A model generated the notes under the pieces. The model ran no database searches and was not told where the DNA came from. It was given only the letters and a program-made list of their open reading frames with translations. Below, one piece after another: positions 9,249 through 16,829 of a DNA stretch of 64,000 bases (within the stretch, counting starts at the first letter, position 1; each line of letters starts with the position of its first letter). This DNA comes from Niveispirillum sp943371025 (GTDB taxonomy: Bacteria > Pseudomonadota > Alphaproteobacteria > Azospirillales > Azospirillaceae), in NCBI GenBank assembly GCA_943371025.1, contig CALRTC020000002.1, positions 291,337 through 355,336 of the forward strand. Direction: 5' to 3'. Both the position numbers and the translations under genes were made by a program.

Positions 9249-9294
9249 GCCGTTGGGCGATGTTCCCCCGCATGGGAGACCACCGCCCAACGGC
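9249..9294. other. Stable hairpin: putA terminator or small RNA
   Basis: An exact 11-bp inverted repeat, GCCGTTGGGCG at 9249-9259 and CGCCCAACGGC at 9284-9294, encloses a further TCCC/GGGA pairing. On the minus strand it is followed by TTCATTTTTCTG, so it may terminate putA mRNA, although it lies about 115 bases past the putA stop. On the plus strand it is followed further on by a T-rich run (about 9312-9332). The rest of the 9136-9410 gap shows nothing I can name. Confidence 0.5.
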
Positions 9295-9410
9295 GCGGTA
9301 TGTGGACTGCTGTTTTACGTTTTATTTGTTCTTTGGCACGGCCGCCCTGGTTGCTGGCATCCGTGCCACCTGGCCGGTGGGGTCATTGATGCCCCACCTG
9401 ACCCGGCCCC

Positions 9411-12400
9411 TTATGCGCCCAGTTCCAGCAGGGACGCATTTCCACCGAAGGCCGTCGTGTTGACGGTCAACGTTTTTTCCGTAACGAAACGATGCAGATA
9501 GTGCGGACCGCCCGCCTTCGGCCCCGTGCCCGAAAGGCCCTGGCCGCCGAAGGGCTGCACGCCGACCACGGCGCCCACCATGTTGCGGTTGATATAGGTG
9601 TTGCCCACGGGCAGCGCCTTGAACAGGTTCTGGGCGCGGCCTTCCAGGCGGCTATGTACGCCGAAGGTCAGGCCATAGCCGGTGGCTGCGATCTCTGCCG
9701 CCACCTTGTCCAGATCGGCCGCCTTGAAGCGCACCATATGCAGGATGGGGCCGAACACTTCGCGCTTCAGGCGCGACAGGCCGTCAATCTCGTACAGGCG
9801 GGGGCCGAAGAAGGTGCCGTTCTGCACCGCGTCGGGCACGGTCACGGCCTTGATCAGGCGGGCCTCCCCGTCCATGCGGCTGGCATGGGCAATCAGGATG
9901 TCGCGGGCGGCATTGTCGATGACAGGGCCGACATCGGTGGCCACATCCATCGGGTCGCCCAGGCGGATCAGGTCCATGGCCCCGGCCAGCATGTCGGCCA
10001 GCTTGTCGGCGATCTCATCCTGGGCGAACAGGACGCGCATGGCCGAACAACGCTGGCCCGCCGACTGGAAGGCCGACGTGACGCAATCATCCACCACCTG
10101 TTCCAGCAGGGCGGTACTGTCCACGATCATGCAGTTCTGGCCGCCCGTCTCCGCAATCAGCGGGACGATGGCGCCGTCACGGTTGGCCAGGCTGCGGTTG
10201 ATGGCGCGGCCCGTCTCCGTGGAACCGGTGAAGCAGACGCCGGCGATGCGGGCATCGGCGACCAGCGCCGCCCCCACCGTCTCGCCATCGCCGGGCAGCA
10301 GGTGCAGCACGTCACCCGGCACGCCGGCCCGGTGCAGCATGCGCACAGCCTCGGCCGCGATCAGGGGTGTCTGTTCGGCCGGCTTGGCGATGACGGCATT
10401 GCCCGTCACCAGGGCTGCCACGACCTGGCCCGTGAAGATGGCCAGCGGGAAGTTCCAGGGGCTGATGCAGGCAAAGGTACCGCGCCCGGTCAGGTGCAGC
10501 TCGTTACGCTCCCCCGTGGGGCCGGGCAGCAGCACCGGCTTCAGGCCCGTGCGCGCCTGGGCGGCGTAATAGCGGCAGAAATCCACGGCCTCGCGCAGTT
10601 CGGCCACGGCGTCGGGCAGGGTCTTGCCCGCCTCGCGCACCAGCAAAGCCAGCAGGGCGGGCGTGTCCGCCTCCATCAGGTCGGCGGCGCGGTCCAGGCA
10701 GGATGCGCGATGGTCGGCGCCGGCCCGGTCCCACAGCGGCTGGGCGGCATGGGCCAGCGTCAGGGCGCGTTCGACCGCGGCCTTGTCGGCATTGACCACC
10801 GTGCCGACATGGCGGGCGCGGTTGGCCGGGTCGGTCACGTCCAGCGCCATGCCGTCCAGTTGCTGGCCGCCGACGATGGGGCCGGCGGTCCAGGTGCGCG
10901 TCAGGGCGGCATTCATCTGCGCCTGCAAGCCCTCGACCTTGTCGGGGGCGGTCAGGTCGAAGCCCTTGGAATTGGGCCGTTCGGCGCCATAGATGTCGGC
11001 CGGGGTGGGGATGCGCGGATGGCGCAGCATGCCTTCTGTCTCCAGGAAAGCGGCCGGGTCGGCCACGACGTCGGACACCGGCACATCCGGGTCCATATAG
11101 GCGTTGACGAAATTGCTGTTGGCGCCGTTTTCCAGCAGCCGACGAACCAGATAGGGCAGCAAGTCCTCGTGGGTACCCACGGGCGCATAAATTCGCACCC
11201 GCGGGAAGGCGGGCAGCACCTCGCGCGCGGCCGTGTACAGCAGTTCGCCCATGCCATGCAGGCGCTGGAACTCCAGATCGCGGTTGTCGCCGGCCAGGTG
11301 CAGGATGGCCGCAATGGTATAGGCATTGTGGGTGGCGAACTGCGGATAGATGGCGTCCTTGGCCGCCAGCATCTTACGGGCACAGACCAGATAGGACAGG
11401 TCCGTCGCCGCCTTGCGCGTGAATACCGGATAATCGCCATGGCTGGCGATCTGGGACATCTTGATTTCGGTGTCCCAATAGGCGCCCTTGACCAGCCGCA
11501 CCATCAGGCGGCGGCCGGCGGCGCGGGCCAGATCAACCAGCCAGTCGACCAGCAGATGCGTACGCTTGGAATAGGCCTGGATGGCCAGGCCCAGCCCGTT
11601 CCACCCGGCCAGGTCGGGATCATGGGCCAGGGCCGCCAGGATATCCTGCGACAGTTCCAGCCGGTCCGCCTCCTCGGCATCGATGGTCAGGTTGATGTCC
11701 CAGCGCTTGGCCTGCAGCGCCAGCCCCTTCACGGCCGGCACCAGCCTGGCCATGACATCTTCCTGCTGTGCCTGGACATAACGCGGGTGCAGGGCCGACA
11801 GCTTGATGGACACGCCCGGGGCGGCCATGGGGCCGCGGCCCGCGGCTTCCGCCCCCACGGCGTCGATGGCCTTGACATAGGCGTCCAGGTAACGGCCGGC
11901 CTGTTCCCAGGTGCGGGCCCCTTCGCCCAGCATGTCGTATGAATGGACGGTGCCGGCGGGCTTGGCCTTGCGCGCCTCGGCCATGGCTTCCTTGATGGTG
12001 CGGCCCAGCACGAAATGCCCGCCCATGACGCGCATGGCCTGACCCATGGCGGTACGGATGACGCTTTCACCCGACCGCGCCACAAGGCGCTTCAGGAAGC
12101 CGCCGGCATCGCGTTCGCCGCCGCGTTCCAGATCGGTGATCTTGCCCGTCAGCATCAGGCCCCAGGCGGCGGCGTTGACAAAGGCGCTGTCGCTGCGGCC
12201 CAGATGCGCATCCCATTGCCCTTGTGCGATCTTCTCGGCGATCAGGCGGTCGGCCGTCTCCGGATCGGCGATGCGCAGCAGGCATTCGGCGATGCACATC
12301 AGGGCGATGCCCTCATTGTTCGACAGGCCGAATTCCTGCAGGAAATTGTCCAGCGGCCCCAGTTCGCTGCGGCGCAGGCGGGCCGCCTCGACAATGGCGA

Positions 12401-12539
12401 CGGCGCGGTCATGGATGCCGGTGCGTTCCGTATTGCTCAAACCATGGCTGCGCAGCAGCTGGGTGACGACCGCCACTTCGTCGGCATGCTTGGCCGCACG
12501 CAGGCTGTCGCGCACATCATTCAGGCTGGCCGTGGACAT
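9411..12539 (-). CDS. putA: Bifunctional proline dehydrogenase / L-glutamate gamma-semialdehyde dehydrogenase
   Basis: This 1042-residue enzyme converts proline to glutamate in two steps: an FAD-dependent proline dehydrogenase domain (about residues 90-490), then an NAD+-dependent aldehyde dehydrogenase domain (about 540-1020). Signatures are LMVRLVKGAYWDTEIK and YLVRRLLENGANSNFVN in the first domain. The second has the glutamate of AETGGQN and the catalytic Cys in FQSAGQRCSAMRVLF. It lacks the N-terminal ribbon-helix-helix DNA-binding domain of enteric PutA, so it should not repress itself; control is probably by the divergent Lrp-type gene. It also lacks the long C-terminal extension of the largest PutA proteins. 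The ATG at 12539 gives the expected N-terminus. Confidence 0.96.
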   Translation of the reverse strand: MSTASLNDVRDSLRAAKHADEVAVVTQLLRSHGLSNTERTGIHDRAVAIVEAARLRRSELGPLDNFLQEFGLSNNEGIALMCIAECLLRIADPETADRLIAEKIAQGQWDAHLGRSDSAFVNAAAWGLMLTGKITDLERGGERDAGGFLKRLVARSGESVIRTAMGQAMRVMGGHFVLGRTIKEAMAEARKAKPAGTVHSYDMLGEGARTWEQAGRYLDAYVKAIDAVGAEAAGRGPMAAPGVSIKLSALHPRYVQAQQEDVMARLVPAVKGLALQAKRWDINLTIDAEEADRLELSQDILAALAHDPDLAGWNGLGLAIQAYSKRTHLLVDWLVDLARAAGRRLMVRLVKGAYWDTEIKMSQIASHGDYPVFTRKAATDLSYLVCARKMLAAKDAIYPQFATHNAYTIAAILHLAGDNRDLEFQRLHGMGELLYTAAREVLPAFPRVRIYAPVGTHEDLLPYLVRRLLENGANSNFVNAYMDPDVPVSDVVADPAAFLETEGMLRHPRIPTPADIYGAERPNSKGFDLTAPDKVEGLQAQMNAALTRTWTAGPIVGGQQLDGMALDVTDPANRARHVGTVVNADKAAVERALTLAHAAQPLWDRAGADHRASCLDRAADLMEADTPALLALLVREAGKTLPDAVAELREAVDFCRYYAAQARTGLKPVLLPGPTGERNELHLTGRGTFACISPWNFPLAIFTGQVVAALVTGNAVIAKPAEQTPLIAAEAVRMLHRAGVPGDVLHLLPGDGETVGAALVADARIAGVCFTGSTETGRAINRSLANRDGAIVPLIAETGGQNCMIVDSTALLEQVVDDCVTSAFQSAGQRCSAMRVLFAQDEIADKLADMLAGAMDLIRLGDPMDVATDVGPVIDNAARDILIAHASRMDGEARLIKAVTVPDAVQNGTFFGPRLYEIDGLSRLKREVFGPILHMVRFKAADLDKVAAEIAATGYGLTFGVHSRLEGRAQNLFKALPVGNTYINRNMVGAVVGVQPFGGQGLSGTGPKAGGPHYLHRFVTEKTLTVNTTAFGGNASLLELGA

Positions 12540-12671
12540 GGGGCCATCACTCCGTCAGGGCAATCGGTGGAATTGCCCGGAGTATGGCAAAAAGCCTGGA
12601 TGATTTTTCTCCAAATTAAGGGTTTTGACAGGATATAATCTGGCCGAAACGTCACTTTACCGGACGATATC
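12540..12671. promoter_or_regulatory. Divergent putA / Lrp regulator promoter region
   Basis: This is an AT-rich 132-base gap (AATTAAGG, TGATTTTTCTCC). A TATAAT at 12634-12639 can serve as the -10 box for the regulator gene. A TTGACA at 12625-12630 lies too close to that box to be its -35 element. AT-rich divergent gaps of this kind are typical Lrp-family binding sites. Confidence 0.55.
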
Positions 12672-13160
12672 ATGAACGCCGATTCCGCATCCGCGAAGCT
12701 GGACCGCATCGACCTGAACATCCTGCGCATCCTGCAGGAAGATGGCCGCATCTCGAATGTGGAACTGGCCCGCCGGGTCAACCTGTCGCCCACGCCATGC
12801 CTGGAACGGGTGCGCCGCCTGGAACGCGACGGCTATATCCGCCAATACGTGGCCTTGCTGGACCCCGACCGTCTGGATCGGTCGCTGGCGGCGTTTATCG
12901 AGGTGCGGCTGGACCGCACCAACCCCGACGTCTTCCAGATCTTCGCCGACGCCGTGCGCCGGGTGGATGAGATCCAGGAGGCGCACATGGTGGCCGGCGG
13001 TTTCGACTATCTGATCAAGGTCCGCGTCGCCGACATGGCCGCCTACCGCGCCTTCCTGGGCGACAAGCTCTCCTCCATCCCCGGCGTGGCCCAGACCCAT
13101 ACCTACATGGTGATGGAGGAGGTGAAGAACACCCATGTGGTGCCCGTGCCGGGGCGGTGA
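12672..13160 (+). CDS. putR: Lrp/AsnC family regulator, probably of putA
   Basis: This 162-residue protein has an N-terminal helix-turn-helix (LDRIDLNILRILQEDGRISNVELARRVNLSPTPCLERVRRLE, split here by family pattern) and a C-terminal RAM ligand-binding domain ending in the typical THTYMVMEEV. The SPTPCLERVRRLE recognition region and the head-to-head position with putA match proline-responsive Lrp activators of alphaproteobacteria, called PutR. It probably activates putA when proline is present. The ATG is at 12672; no strong Shine-Dalgarno is seen. The functional name rests on gene position. Confidence 0.88.
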   Translation: MNADSASAKLDRIDLNILRILQEDGRISNVELARRVNLSPTPCLERVRRLERDGYIRQYVALLDPDRLDRSLAAFIEVRLDRTNPDVFQIFADAVRRVDEIQEAHMVAGGFDYLIKVRVADMAAYRAFLGDKLSSIPGVAQTHTYMVMEEVKNTHVVPVPGR

Positions 13161-13170
13161 GGGGGGGGCT

Positions 13171-13292
13171 TCAGGCTGATTTGGCAAACAGCGCCACACC
13201 CGGCAGGCCCCTGAAGTGGCTGTCACAGGTCAGCGGTTCCGCGCCCCGATGGCGGGCGGTGGCATAGACGGGGCCGTCACAAGCGATCGGAC
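13171..13292 (-). pseudogene. Remnant of a VapC-type PIN-domain toxin (C-terminal end only)
   Basis: The last 36 or so codons of a PIN-domain RNase toxin survive: DGPVYATARHRGAEPLTCDSHFRGLPG resembles the usual end of VapC (an Asp followed by a YATA helix, then a TCDS-type acidic site and FRGLPGV). The N-terminal two thirds, with the first catalytic acids, are missing. The reading frame is shifted relative to the antitoxin just upstream, which fits a deletion joining the two genes. It cannot be an active nuclease. Confidence 0.65.
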
Positions 13293-13295
13293 CGG

Positions 13296-13424
13296 TCACG
13301 ATAGCACGCCCTTGCCCTTCGGGATGAACACGAATTCCTGCCCAGCCTCCCACTGCTGTTCCTCGCGGATGGCCTTGGGGATGGAGATCCGAAACCTGGC
13401 GGACAGGGTGGCGGTGGCAGCCAT
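13296..13424 (-). pseudogene. Truncated AbrB/VapB-type antitoxin
   Basis: Only 42 codons remain: MAATATLSARFRISIPKAIR is a normal swapped-hairpin AbrB/SpoVT start, followed by the usual PKGKGV strand. A stop then replaces the toxin-binding C-terminus. The ATG at 13433 is an alternative start. Downstream, the frame of the toxin remnant begins almost at once, so a deletion has removed the antitoxin tail and most of the toxin. The short DNA-binding domain could still be made and could still bind its operator. Confidence 0.65.
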
Positions 13425-13459
13425 GTCATGCATCGGGAGTATCGATGGGGACTTGGTAA

Positions 13460-13476
13460 GACTATATCTAATAGTC
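13460..13476. promoter_or_regulatory. Inverted repeat, likely VapB operator
   Basis: GACTAT at 13460-13465 and ATAGTC at 13471-13476 form a perfect inverted repeat with a 5-base spacer. It lies just upstream of the truncated antitoxin and overlaps a possible -10 sequence (TATAGT) on the minus strand. This is the position and form of an autoregulatory toxin-antitoxin operator. Confidence 0.5.
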
Positions 13477-13736
13477 ATGCCCGGACAACTCTTCGGCACT
13501 CCCTAGGGCATTGCAGGTTTACAGGTCACAGTCTTGGGGACTTGTGAGTGGGAACCGGCTGGATATGAATAAGCGCTTGAGCTCATGGCTCTTAGCTTTT
13601 ATGGTGTAAGCGATCGACGGGGGCTGGCGACCTTCTCGTGTAAGCTTGATTCCAGAAGTTACTGATTGTCTCTTTCTTTGTCAAATGTGCGTCTGTTGGG
13701 AGCAGTGAACACGGGCTGGCGTGTATTTTGATGTTT

Positions 13737-13745
13737 TGATATAAT
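13737..13745 (+). promoter_or_regulatory. Extended -10 promoter of the AT-rich orphan gene
   Basis: TGATATAAT is a perfect -10 hexamer (13740-13745) with the TGn extension. It would start transcription near 13752, shortly before the orphan's ATG at 13770. No good -35 box is seen. The rest of the 13500-13736 stretch is AT-rich and shows no gene I can support. Confidence 0.55.
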
Positions 13746-13769
13746 TCTCCCAGAAAATTGGGGGTGAAT

Positions 13770-14555
13770 ATGGCAAGGCATGCGGGATTTTGGGAACAAG
13801 TCAAAAAACATCCTGATCGCTTTTATATAATCCATTATTCTTCTCAGTCGTTGTTTGTCGCTGAAGCCATGGCAGGTGCCGTTGCGCTATCTCCAAGAAT
13901 CACCTCGGTGGTCGTTAGGCACTTCGAGACTGGCCAAACAACGAATTTTGCAACGCATACGGTGGCTGAATATCTTGGAATCCCCTGGGGGGAGATTGAG
14001 GTGCGTTACGACGAAATTGAGAGAGAATTGTTAACGCAATTTTATGATTGGGCGAGGGATAGGCGTGAGAAATACTGGGTTCACTGGAATATGAGGAGTA
14101 CTACATTTGGATTCGAGCATCTTGAGCATCGATATAGAGTTCTTGTAAAGAAGGAACCCCCTAGTATTCCGGTTGAGGTTAGGATTAATCTTAATGATTC
14201 TCTTAAAGATAGATACGGATCTGATTATGCGCCAGATCCGCGCATGATTTCTTTGATGGATATGAATGGGCCTAGGGCGCAAGGTATATTGTTAGGAAAA
14301 GAAGAATCGGAGGCATTTAAGTCAAAGGACTTTATTCGTATGAACGCTTCAACTATTGCGAAGGTCGGGTTCTTTAGCTATGTGATCTCTCTCTCTTTGA
14401 AAGGAAAACTGAGGACTAGTGGTAAAGGCATATTAAATTTTGTAGATCGCTTGTTAGAGAGTCGTAAAAGTCGAGTGGTTGCTTCGGTAAGTGCTGTTGT
14501 TGGTCTGGTGACCGCTATTGTTCAGGGTGTTGTTTGGCTTGTGAAAGGGTTCTGA
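13770..14555 (+). CDS. AT-rich orphan protein of unknown function with C-terminal membrane anchor
   Basis: This 261-residue protein does not match a family whose function I know. It is mostly soluble, with a Trp/His/Asn-rich central block (YWVHWNMRSTTFGFEHLEHRY, about residues 102-122, broken here as one motif) and acidic-basic stretches before it (DEIERELLTQFYDWARDRRE). A second polar block follows (INLNDSLKDRYGSDY, about 139-153). One transmembrane helix at about 238-258 ends with LVKGF. The ATG at 13770 is preceded by GGGGGTGA at 13760-13767; a TTG (13758) and a GTG (13764) are alternatives. Base composition is unlike the neighbours: 20 of 60 bases in 14161-14220 are G or C. Next to a broken toxin-antitoxin pair, this points to horizontal acquisition. 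A membrane-anchored effector of a defence or conflict system is one possibility. Confidence 0.75.
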   Translation: MARHAGFWEQVKKHPDRFYIIHYSSQSLFVAEAMAGAVALSPRITSVVVRHFETGQTTNFATHTVAEYLGIPWGEIEVRYDEIERELLTQFYDWARDRREKYWVHWNMRSTTFGFEHLEHRYRVLVKKEPPSIPVEVRINLNDSLKDRYGSDYAPDPRMISLMDMNGPRAQGILLGKEESEAFKSKDFIRMNASTIAKVGFFSYVISLSLKGKLRTSGKGILNFVDRLLESRKSRVVASVSAVVGLVTAIVQGVVWLVKGF

Positions 14556-14658
14556 TGATATCCAGTCTCAGTTTTATATGAAGGTGATTCGGATGGTTAC
14601 TGGAGGTTGCTGGGCTATTACAGAGTATTTATTGTGTATTCATTAACGGTGTGCCCCC

Positions 14659-14997
14659 ATGCCCACCGACAGCCCCCCGCTCGCCCACTTCACCTTCCTC
14701 TGCACCGTCATTGAATGGCGGGGGCCGGCGCCGTTCCTGTTCGTCGCACTGCCGCCTGACCGGGTGGGGGAGGTGCGGCACGCGGCACGGCTGGCTTCCT
14801 ATGGGTGGGGCGTCGTGCCGGTGCAGGCGGCGGTCAACGGTGTCGCCTTCACCACCTCCCTGTTTCCCAGGGATGGCGGCTATCTGTTGCCGCTGAAGGT
14901 CGTCGCCAGGAAAGCGGCGGTGATCGGTCTGGGCGACGAGGTGACGGTGGAAATCCGGGTGGTGGCGAAGGGCGGCGCCCAGGGTTGGTTTGCCTGA
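14659..14997 (+). CDS. DUF1905 domain protein
   Basis: This 112-residue protein is a single DUF1905 beta-barrel-like domain: FLCTVIEWRGPAPFLFVALPPD at the start (two strands), then YGWGVVPVQAAVNGVAFTTSLFPRDGGYLLPLK and a final GDEVTVEIRV strand. The biochemical role of the domain is unknown. The gene resumes the GC-rich composition of the chromosome right after the AT-rich patch. It converges on the hydrolase gene, with a gap of only 23 bases. Confidence 0.8.
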   Translation: MPTDSPPLAHFTFLCTVIEWRGPAPFLFVALPPDRVGEVRHAARLASYGWGVVPVQAAVNGVAFTTSLFPRDGGYLLPLKVVARKAAVIGLGDEVTVEIRVVAKGGAQGWFA

Positions 14998-15020
14998 CAG
15001 GAACGTCGTGGCCCCCACCC

Positions 15021-15932
15021 TCACGCGTCCAGATGTGCCCGAACCAGGGGGGCAACCTCCTCGGCATGGCCGCTGAACAGGCCGCCGGTCCAGGGCAGGT
15101 CCGTGACCTGGATGTTGGGGGCCATGCCGCGGGCCCGCGCCGTGACGGGCGACATGCTTTCCTGCGGGTTCAGGATCAGGACCGGCTGTTTCACCTGCCG
15201 CAACCCACCGGCGAAATCATAGGCGAAGGCGGCATCATGGCCCCAGCCGCGATGCAGCGGGTCGCGGTTCATTTCCCAGAACAGCTTCCAGGCCAGATCA
15301 TCGCCAAGTTCCTGGCGCATGCGGCCAAATTTCGCCCAGAGATCGGGCAGCGCTGCGGCGGCCTCGTCCAGGCTGGCGGGATGGTTCGCGGCCAGACGGG
15401 CCTTGTAATCGGCGATTTCCTGGGGCGTGAACAGCGGGGCGGCATGCAGGACAAGGCGCCGTACCGCCCCCGGCCGCTGCCGCGTCAGTTCCACTGCCGT
15501 CGCTGATCCCGTATGGCTGCCGACCAGATCCACCTGCTTCAGCCCCAGCGCATCCAGCAGGTCGACCATGGCCCCGGCGAAGTCGGCGATGGTGGACGGT
15601 TGGGGTGGGCGGTCGGACAGGCCGAAACCGGGATTGTCGGCGGCAATCACCATCCGGTCCGTGCCCAGCAGGGGCAGGAATCGGCTGAACCCCACGCCCG
15701 ACCCTGGCGAGGCGTGCAGGCACAGCACCGGCAGCCGGGCCGTCTTTACCGCCGGCTTCACGAACTGATAATGGATCACCCCGAAACGACAGGGCGCCAT
15801 GCCCTGCTGCATCCCGGCGCCGGCCGCTGCCGACCCTGCCTCCGCAGCCATGGCGGGTTGACCCGTCGCGGCCAATCCGGCAACGGCCATCCCGGTCAGC
15901 AGGCGGCGGCGGTCAACGGCATCGGCAGTCAT
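15021..15932 (-). CDS. Tat-exported alpha/beta hydrolase with unusual nucleophile elbow
   Basis: This 303-residue protein starts with a twin-arginine-type signal (DRRRLLTGMAVAGLAATG, about residues 7-24), so it is probably exported folded. The alpha/beta hydrolase core follows: the oxyanion region LHASPGSG, the strand-turn DNPGFGLSDRP, and a C-terminal catalytic His candidate in FSGHAEEV. At the nucleophile elbow the sequence is VGSHTGS, so the central GxSxG serine is replaced by His140. Either it uses different chemistry or it is a non-hydrolytic member. The ATG at 15932 has GGAGAG seven bases upstream; the ATG at 15947 overlaps that site. The substrate cannot be guessed. Confidence 0.85.
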   Translation of the reverse strand: MTADAVDRRRLLTGMAVAGLAATGQPAMAAEAGSAAAGAGMQQGMAPCRFGVIHYQFVKPAVKTARLPVLCLHASPGSGVGFSRFLPLLGTDRMVIAADNPGFGLSDRPPQPSTIADFAGAMVDLLDALGLKQVDLVGSHTGSATAVELTRQRPGAVRRLVLHAAPLFTPQEIADYKARLAANHPASLDEAAAALPDLWAKFGRMRQELGDDLAWKLFWEMNRDPLHRGWGHDAAFAYDFAGGLRQVKQPVLILNPQESMSPVTARARGMAPNIQVTDLPWTGGLFSGHAEEVAPLVRAHLDA

Positions 15933-16082
15933 GTTGCGTCTCTCCATCCAGGGTGGGATGGGGCAACCATGACCCACCCGTACCGCCCTGGTCCGCCCCA
16001 CCCCACACGGTCACCGCTGTGCGGATAGCGTGCGCCCACACGCGGATAGCCTTCCCCGCGAATGGCCCACGCAAGTAAGGAT

Positions 16083-16829
16083 TCATTCCAGTACTTTCAA
16101 CACCTTACGCATGCCCAGCGCCGTGGTCAGCACGGCATCGTCGGCGCGGTGCAGGTCTGCGACCGTCACTGGCCGTTCCAGCGCACGCCAGTTCTTCAGC
16201 AGGGCTGCGCGCATGGTGCCGGGCAGGGCGCCTTCGGAGACGGGCGGGGTGACCCAATGGCCATCCAGCGACAGGAACAGGTTGGCGGCCGTGGCTTCGG
16301 CCACGCGGCCTTGGGTATTCAGCAGGATGGCATCATCGGCACCGCGCGCCGTCGCCTCCCGCCTTGCGATGATGCTGTCCAGGTAGTTCAGGGTCTTCAG
16401 CCGCGACAGGGGCGATTTCTCGTTGCGGCAGGTGGTGCGGGCGATGATCAGGCGGGCGGGCGGCGCCTCCGTCGGGAAGGGGCCGGCCGCCAGCATCAGG
16501 GTCGGGGTCGGATGATCTGGCCGGGGCAGGCCGCGGGGGCCAGGGCCGGCTGTCAGGGTCAGGCGCACCGCCGCCTCATGCAACCCATTGGCCCCGACCA
16601 GGCCGGCGATGGCATCGTGCAGGACCATGTCGCCGTGGGGCAGGGGGATGCCTAGGAAGTCGGCCCCGTCGCGCAGGCGCTTCAGATGCGCATCCAGGCG
16701 CAGGGGCACGCCAGCCTTGACGGCAATGGTCTCGAACAACCCATCGCCCAGGGTCAGGCCCCGGTCATGGGCCAGCAGGGCCGGCTTGTCGGCGGCCACG
16801 AAATCCCCGTTCAGCCAGATCACGCTCAT
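16083..16829 (-). CDS. pabC: Aminotransferase class IV, probable aminodeoxychorismate lyase
   Basis: This 248-residue PLP enzyme of fold type IV begins with the family pattern VIWLNGDFV ... HDRGLTLGDGLFETI. The PLP lysine lies in LKTLNYLDSIIARREA, and the cofactor phosphate loop in EATAANLFL. PabC splits 4-amino-4-deoxychorismate into 4-aminobenzoate and pyruvate for folate. Its ATG overlaps the stop of pabB (ATGA at 16826-16829), strong evidence that it works on the PabB product rather than as a D-amino-acid or branched-chain aminotransferase. Confidence 0.9.
   Translation of the reverse strand: MSVIWLNGDFVAADKPALLAHDRGLTLGDGLFETIAVKAGVPLRLDAHLKRLRDGADFLGIPLPHGDMVLHDAIAGLVGANGLHEAAVRLTLTAGPGPRGLPRPDHPTPTLMLAAGPFPTEAPPARLIIARTTCRNEKSPLSRLKTLNYLDSIIARREATARGADDAILLNTQGRVAEATAANLFLSLDGHWVTPPVSEGALPGTMRAALLKNWRALERPVTVADLHRADDAVLTTALGMRKVLKVLE

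Noticed and set aside
9492..11942. 816-codon open frame antisense to putA
   Set aside because: Shadow of GC-rich third positions; the product is Gly/Gln/His-rich low-complexity sequence without a family match, whereas putA on the other strand is certain.
12625..12639. TTGACA next to TATAAT as a complete promoter
   Set aside because: Only 3 bases separate the two boxes; the normal spacing is about 17, so they cannot be one promoter.
13592..13804. 70-codon minus-strand ORF in the AT-rich patch
   Set aside because: It overlaps the promoter and start of the orphan gene on the other strand and has no coding signature.
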